From NCBI GenBank assembly GCA_963576565.1, contig OY755044.1, positions 43,838,735 through 43,902,734 of the forward strand: a stretch of 64,000 nt of DNA, written 5' to 3'. The position numbers and the translations under genes are program-made. Positions 57,373-64,000 of the stretch are shown one piece after another; the stretch's first letter is position 1, and every line of letters begins with the position of its first letter. The notes beneath the pieces are model-generated. The model did not search any database and was not told where the DNA came from. It saw only the letters and a list, made by a program, of their open reading frames with translations. The DNA is from Aspidapion aeneum. Taxonomy: Eukaryota; Arthropoda; Insecta; Coleoptera; Brentidae.

Positions 57373-57582
57373 GCTTACTCATGTACTAACAAGACTGTAG
57401 AACGCCAACATGGATTCAGCCCCGAGAACTACTTTGTTTTTCCAGAGGTCTACATTGTTTCAGATGAAGCGCACCAGGAAAGACTCGCATGTGTCATCTT
57501 GGTGTTGTGTTCCACTCTATCTCTGTTTCTATTGGGTTCATTCATTCATTACTATCTCACAAAATATTCACATAAAAACTAA
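57373..57582 (+). CDS. Candidate last exon of a membrane protein (partial)
   Basis: A 69-codon open stretch with normal base composition inside AT-rich DNA. It reads TVERQHGFSPENYFVFPEVY, IVSDEAHQERLA, a hydrophobic membrane segment CVILVLCSTLSLFLLGSF, then IHYYLTKYSHKN and TAA at 57580-57582. An acceptor is plausible at ACTAACAAG or ACTGTAG (57392 or 57400), so the true exon start is uncertain. AATAAA overlaps the stop (57582-57587). The layout suggests an extracellular end, one membrane span and a short basic tail. I do not recognise the family, and no upstream exon was found. Confidence 0.45.
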   Translation, partial: AYSCTNKTVERQHGFSPENYFVFPEVYIVSDEAHQERLACVILVLCSTLSLFLLGSFIHYYLTKYSHKN

Positions 57583-60500
57583 ATAAAGTAGTTGCCTTAA
57601 ATAAATAATTAAATAAATATACATAATGACCGCTCGCCCGTTACAAATTGGTTGTCAGTACAGCTGGGGTGTTTTAGTTTGTCAGAATCATAATAAATGT
57701 TATACTGCTAACTTTATTAACAAATTGGGAGCCTGTGTTTCACAGAGAAATGGCAAATAAAACGTTGGTAGATTCCAGTTTATTTTTTTTAGTGTATAGT
57801 TCAATATTAAACATTGGTAGAATCTGTTTTTAATTTTTACTTTTATTTAGTTTTTTTTAGCAAACTTAAACCGTTGGTAAAAAACAGATTACTTAAATTA
57901 ATAGTTTTAGTAGGTAAATTCAAAATTTTGGTAAATTTCTCTTCTTTTTATTTAGTGAAACTTGAATGTAAAACGTTGGTACTATTTTTTTTAATAGGTA
58001 AACTTAAAAAGTTGGTATTTCCTTTGTTTTATTAAACTTTGGTATTAAACATTGGTATAAAATCGATCTTAGAGGTTATTTTGGTCCAATTTGGAGAAGT
58101 TATACTGCTAACTCTCAATTTTAAAATTAAAAGCACCTAGGAAAAGTTTGGTTATACTGCTAACTGAACTCAATCAAATATTTTTGTTTCTTTTTAATTA
58201 TTTCTTTTTGAAAAAAATTAACATTATAGAACGAGATGAGTGTAATAAATTGGTACAACACATAGAAGCCGCTAAAGCGTGAAAAAAAACAGGCGACGAC
58301 AGAAATTCAAGTCATCTAAAAAACTACCAGATATCACCTAGAACTTCACTTCTAGAAATTCAAGAAGACGCTAAAGCGTGAATATTAATTTTTGCATGTA
58401 GTGTGTATTTTTTTTCAGCACTAACAAAATAATAGTTAATAAGATAAGAAAGATAATATATAGCGCTCTATAAGCTGCTGCTTTGCGCTACTACATTGCT
58501 GTTTTTAAAATTGGTAGACGGATCAACAAAATTTTAATTCGGAACCCTAGCTAAATTTTTATTTAGTTAGTAAAGTTGTTAGTTGAATTAATGATTTTTG
58601 ACCTTAATTTACATGTATTATTTCAACAGATAGAGATTATAAAAATCGAAAATTGGTATAAAATTAATAATTGCTGATTGTAAATTAAGTTAATTCAAAA
58701 TACGTTAAATTAACTTTCGATACCAATAACATGGATGATTTTTCCCTACTACCTATTTATTATTATAAGCGGTGAGAAACCATTTGCATTAAATCATTTT
58801 ATTACACTACGAAATGGCAATTTGCATAAACGAAAAAACCTTTTTTGGGTACAATTCTACCAGTAAACGATTAAACTACCCTTTAATTATTACCCCTTGT
58901 AAAATCTAAGCCCTTGCGGTAGCCGACTAAACTGTTGAGCTCAGTAGATGTAAGCCAATAGCGAGGCAGAATTCTGGAAAACACGCCTAATTAACTCTCT
59001 GCCTGAAAATATCACCCAATTTATGTACCATTTCTTCTTTTGACGGATATTGGAAATTGACCCTTCTTGCGCAATAGAATACTCTATATGTCTATTAGAG
59101 TCTTATCCCTAATTTTTTTTTTTATTTTAAATCGCCAAATTTATTTGATTACTCTACCTTTGTGATGATCTCAGTTGCTAAACTCTAGCAAAATTTTTTA
59201 CACAGAGACGTTTTGTAATTATTTAAATCAAATTAGCGCAAATAATTTGTAATAGCGTAAAAATTTTTTTTATCACACATTAATTTTGACCCAATGATGA
59301 CGTTGACGTTAGCGTTGTTTTGCAGTAACGCAAACGTAGCTTTATCGTCACTTTTAGCAAAGTAACCACCTATTGATTACCTTTATAGCATTACATACGA
59401 TAAACGCATATATAACATATCGCTCTATATAAATTGTTATTTTATTTTTTTTTTATTTTTTAGCTGATTTAACTAAAATCGAACCTCATTGTATTATAAT
59501 ATTTTATTTTATTTTAACTGATTTTACTTAATTGCAAAGCTACAACATACTAAAACCACAAAAATTCCATTAAAGGACGAAATTCTAGCTAATTTTATGC
59601 CCTGTATAAGATTTATGCCAGAAATTAATTAATTCCAGAAATTAATTAATATAAGACACAACTGTTGCAAAAAGTATTTAGGTACCATCCAAAACGTTAA
59701 AGGTGAAATCAAAAAAAAAATATGCATTGCTATAATATTTTATAAAAAAATAAACAAGTAGGTAGTATTGAAAATTGCAGAGTCTTGCCTTATCTATAAG
59801 TGTTATTAAGTTTTGCTTTGGAAAATAGGTATCTATAGCTATTCAATAAGTTTTTTTTTCTCGATAGTATTGTATTTCATGTGATTCTATGATGAATGTT
59901 ATGTGTAAATCATCATTTTTTTTAAATATGTTATTAATCGACTCGTTTGATTCCCATCGTAGACGAATGTCAGTATTTTAAGTAGGTATATATTTCTTTC
60001 TTGATTTAAATGTAAAGAAACGGAGGGTAATATCGTTCAGCGGGTAAAAATGATCACCTACAAATCTGTAAAACTGGGAGAAAAAAAAATGACAACGTCG
60101 CTAACATGCGGCTTTGTCATTTATTAAAAAGAAAAAGTATATAATCTTAAGTGATCGATATTTCCCCACCATCCCCTACTTGCGATTGTTTAACTTTGTA
60201 CTTGAATCAGATACTAATGATTTTCTTGCAAGAAACTAATTTATAAATTTTAAGCTCTCTGACTCATTCTGGAGCAGCTATAGAAAAGAACCAGCTATAG
60301 TATTTAAAAGATCAAACAAAATAGCAACACTGTTGTTTAAAATTTAAAATGGACACCATCAACTACTTCCTATTTTAATAATAAGATCATTGTATTACAT
60401 ATCTTTGAAATCCTATTTTAGAAATCGCCAAATGTTGCCAAAATTGATATAAGAATATTTTTGTTATAACTAAGGAAATGTACGTAATTGGACTAAACAC

Positions 60501-60770
60501 AATACCTAAGTATGTGCCAAGTATCATCTCTATCGTAAGTTTTTATGTTACATTATTGAAGTATTTAGAGGTAATCCACTTCTAGGCTATTATCACTTCT
60601 GATCTAACCCAACCATGGCTAACCTATTAATGAATTATTTAATCTTACTTTTTAACTGCATCTTAAAATTCGACATTTACTTCTAAGGGTTATGCCCAAA
60701 CCAAATTTTACCTAACCAAACCTAAGCTAACCTTGCTCTAAACGTCTAATACTAGAATGTAACTACTACT
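57583..60770. other. AT-rich, no gene seen
   Basis: Loose repeats occur at 57690-58180: TTATACTGCTAACT three times and many TTGGTA words. GCTAAAGCGTGAA occurs twice at 58266-58385. No coding region or element boundary is supported. Confidence 0.5.
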
Positions 60771-61246
60771 ACTATGTCGGTTTAGAACGTTTTTCTACGT
60801 TGTCCGACGCTTATTTTCCACCTCCTTCGATCCTGACAATCATCTTCTGTCAGATTGTTTTGACTCATTGATCTTTGGATTGACTGTGGCCATTTTAGTT
60901 TAGGACGTCCTCTTTTTCTGCGCCCTACTGGTTGCCACTCTAGGACCTGTTTTGGTAATCTTTCGTCGTTCATCCGTTGTACATGGCCGTACCATATGAG
61001 TTGCCTTTTAGTGATGTCATCCGTTATGCTTCCCTCGATTCCCATTCTTTCTTTTATGATCTCATTTCTTATGTGATCTAATCTAGATATTCTCATTGAT
61101 CTTCTTATTGCATCCATTTCAACACTTTCCATTTTTTTTTGTATTTTTCTGTTACGCGACAAGTCTCTATTCCATACAACAGCGTGCTTTTTACCATTGT
61201 TTCATATATGTTAAATTTTACATTCTTTCTTATCTCTCTGCTCTAT
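60771..61246 (-). pseudogene. RTE-like ORF tail with TAG-repeat 3' end
   Basis: From about 61246: REIRKNVKFNIYETMVKS, TLLYGIETCRVTEKY, a 1-bp loss in an A run, then MESVEMDAIRRSMRISRLDH, WYGHVQRMNDERLPKQVLEW, GRRKRGRPKLKWPQS, VGQRRKTF and TAA at 60782-60784. The element closes with CCGACATAGTAGTAGTAG. It is 5' truncated and close in sequence to 27355/39329. Confidence 0.9.
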
Positions 61247-64000
61247 AAGAATATAAGCTTGTCTTAAAATAGTATAGTACTATATGTTTGACAATTATTT
61301 TTGTTGTTCGTATAAACTATTAGGACAAATTCTTTAATATCAATTAAAAATAAAAATAAAAAATAGCTTAACCTGGTATTTTTCGCCTGATTCCTAAAAT
61401 AAATAAATACAAATAAAAAAAAAACATTACTTTCTTAACCTTTAAAACTTGTTTGCATTATTAATCCTCTAATCCTTTGCTTTGAAGTAGTCTTTCCTAC
61501 TTACTACCTCCTCACTTTTCATAAAAAAAAAAAAATCTAAGTTGTTAAATACACTAAGGTAATACACCTTACCTTATCAAAAGCTAGGAAACAAACTAAA
61601 CTCTACATTTTAAATCAGATATCTTTGCTTGCTGTAAGTATAATAAGTTTGGATATCATCATTACTTTTGTATAATGATAATACTGTATTGATAACATTT
61701 GAAATTTAATTTTGCACCATCTTTGGTGAACACACGTAATTTGTTACCAAAATTATCTATGCAATCTGATAATATTGATAACTCAAAAACTATCTATCTT
61801 ATTGTAAAGTAACTAGTACAACACTGCCTGGTAACCAATGTTCCATAGTAATGAACATTTAAGCCATTAAATATATAAAGCATCATAAAATAAAATTATT
61901 ATTATTATTAATGACTAAACTGAATATATTTAAAACATGTTTAACTTGGAAAAACAAAATTTTACATGCTTATAATCTTAATCCTTTAACAGTAAGAAAT
62001 AATCAAAAATTCTTTAAAGTTATAACATTTTTAATTAAATAAACCACCCAAAATGTAATATTAAGCTAAAATCAAGCAAAAATGTATAAGCTATTAATTA
62101 ACTATAAATACGAGAAAAGTCTTGTAATTTCAGTAAACAGAATAAACATTAACTTTTAAGAGGATTCATAGAAGAGGACATGAGACCTTCTTGATAAAAA
62201 TCCACTCATGATAATATAACCCAAAAATCATCAAAACCTTTTCCTTTGCTTCAGTTTTCTTTTTCTTTAAATTATAACAAGTTATAAAAAAATAAATAAA
62301 TTAAAGATGATTTAAAAAAAAAAAACCAAAATGAATTTTCAATTTGTTTTTATAACAAATCATTAATCAGGACATTATTAATGATTTGATTGACCTAATA
62401 AAGACACTAAGATCTTTTTAAAACTTTGTTTTTTTTGAATAACAACATTAACAAACGAAAAAAAATCAACACATTCTTAATTTCAACAAAAATGGTTAAA
62501 TTGGTAACTACTGTTAACCTAACCTTAACCAATCTGACTATTTATCGATAATTTCTTTTAATATGCTTAACTATAATCGAATCTGATCTAACTAGAAAAG
62601 GTCATAAAACTTAAACCTAAATATTATTCTACCCCTTTTTAAAAGTCTGGGACCGCCACTGCTTAAATGTTATTCTAATGTAGGAAACAAGGTAATTTTT
62701 CTGAAGAAACTTTTTCTACAAAGTTTTACTTTTAGGTAATCAACCATGTGTTTAACTGCAAAATGATTTGTAATCTCTAATTATCAAAATATCTCTAAAA
62801 ACATTAAAGAAGAAAATCAAATTTCTTTTAAAACTAACGACATAGGTAAATGAAAATACTTCTAATTTAATAACTTCAATGCTTTTTGACCATTAAAATC
62901 GAAACATAAAGGGTTATTTCCTTTATAATTTAAATAATATAGCTAATTTTTCTTTAAAAAAAAACCTAGCATAAATCAGAACTTGATCATAAATCAGAAC
63001 TTGATAAACACTAAAAAACAAGCACTATTTTAACATTAACTTTTCGACAAAAATCTATCATTAAAATCGGTTCAGTAAATCCCATGATATCCTAAGCCTA
63101 AAAAGATCAACTAAGAAAACCTATAGCCAGTTTTGGAAACTTGCTATGTGAAGACTTCATCTTCTACTTACCTTTTGCAATAGACATAAATGTGTTTTAT
63201 TAAATTTGATTTCATATTTGATCGTTTTACATTGGTTTGAAATGCACAAGCAATGTTTTGCAATAATAAATAAAATAATAATAACATATAAAATAATAAT
63301 TAACTTAACAAAAATAATATAATAAGCGTTAAATAAATTACTTGCTGTTAAAAGTAATGGATATCTATGATCTGAGATTGGAAAATCAATTTTTACTTAA
63401 TAAAAAACTATGTAACTGCAGATACTATTTTGTATTGTTTGCTATCTAGTATCATATTTAGTCTACGCTAGACAGAGAATCTAGTTAAAGATTTCACTAT
63501 TCTCTAAATCAGTTGTCTATGATCATTTTTCTTTCTTTAGACACTATTCTTCTTTAGGAGCACCGTAAACCTGTATATGTAGCCTTAGTACGAAAATAGT
63601 ATGCCAACTAACTGAAGTGTAACCTCTATTCTTTTTACTTATTTTATCTATTGACTATTAAATAGCTAATTTCCTAATTAAGTATTTTGCAAGTACAATT
63701 TTTGGCTATACCTTTTTAAAAAAAAACAAGATAAATCTTTGGAATAATTTAATCGTCTCAGTAGTTTGCATCAACATAATAAGTTTCATAAATTATACCT
63801 TGTAATCTTTTTAACAAGCTTTATAAAGAATGGTAACTGTTCTTATAGTCTTATCGACAATCATAATCTAAGAATCACATAAATGATATTTGTTTATAAC
63901 AAATTAGCGTAGTAAAATGTTGCTATTAAAACAATAATTATATAGCCGTTTAGATTATTTAGAACTTATCAGACGTAACACCAATCCATTTTATCTCAAA
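61247..64000. other. AT-rich, no gene seen
   Basis: Very AT-rich with poly-A/T runs. A lone CCGCCACTG at about 62650 resembles a hAT end without a partner. A minus-strand donor-like GTAAGTAG lies at about 63170, but no exon can be supported. Confidence 0.5.

Noticed and set aside
62645..62655. Lone CCGCCACTG, like a hAT end
   Set aside because: No partner end or duplication was found nearby.

Overview
This 64 kb window is animal nuclear DNA, most likely from an insect with a large, repeat-rich genome. It is AT-rich, has GT-AG introns and AATAAA signals, and is packed with metazoan transposon families. The RTE-like retroelement pieces whose proteins end in the WYGHVQRMNDERLPKQ block recall beetle and bug genomes; the species is an inference I cannot test. 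There are no bacterial operons, CRISPR arrays, rRNA genes or true tRNA genes. Almost everything recognisable is a mobile-element remnant. Only three stretches look like possible host or unassigned genes: a three-exon minus-strand gene at 22357-22898, a spliced 3' gene end at 48227-48723, and an exon for a membrane-anchored C-terminus at 57373-57582.

Layout. 1-3740: AT-rich DNA, a palindromic satellite joined to a reverse-transcriptase fragment, and a repeat (R1) split by a hAT-type MITE with an 8-bp target duplication. 3741-21745: a higher-order complex of seven arrays of a 10-bp minisatellite alternating with two tRNA-headed units (here X and Y). From 5131 to 21745 it forms a giant palindrome centred on an X unit at 15250-15880. 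A 4034-bp DDE transposon (8202-12235) sits in the left arm only. Scattered through the complex are many 12-bp insertions made of CTCG or CGAG plus an 8-bp duplication of the flanking sequence; this is the oddest signal in the window. 21746-27354: small gene candidates, a second R1 copy, tandem repeats and MITEs.

27355-39537: a nest of elements. An RTE-like ORF is cut between two codons by an 11.6 kb mariner (27730-39326) with ~300-bp inverted repeats and a broken DD34D transposase. Inside it lie TTAA-flanked elements in an A-B-A order; B carries a decayed THAP exon (Kolobok-like) and a jockey/CR1-like LINE tail. 39538-46060: more RTE-like ORFs (one nearly full length with two stop codons), a Penelope-like endonuclease remnant and a pogo/Tigger C-terminus. 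46790-47566: a foldback element with GCGCGT-repeat arms and a 10-bp target duplication. 47577-49606: the second gene candidate and MITEs. 50791-55258: tandem repeats, including a 129-bp satellite in two inverted arrays. 55259-64000: low-complexity AT-rich DNA with one membrane-protein exon and one RTE tail.

Relative ages can be read from the nesting. The RTE copy preceded the mariner, which preceded the TTAA elements, which preceded or accompanied the duplication of unit A. In the minisatellite complex the palindrome exists in both arms but the DDE transposon in only one, so the transposon is probably younger than the inverted duplication. Every transposase or reverse transcriptase here carries stops, frameshifts or truncations, so none looks active as written.
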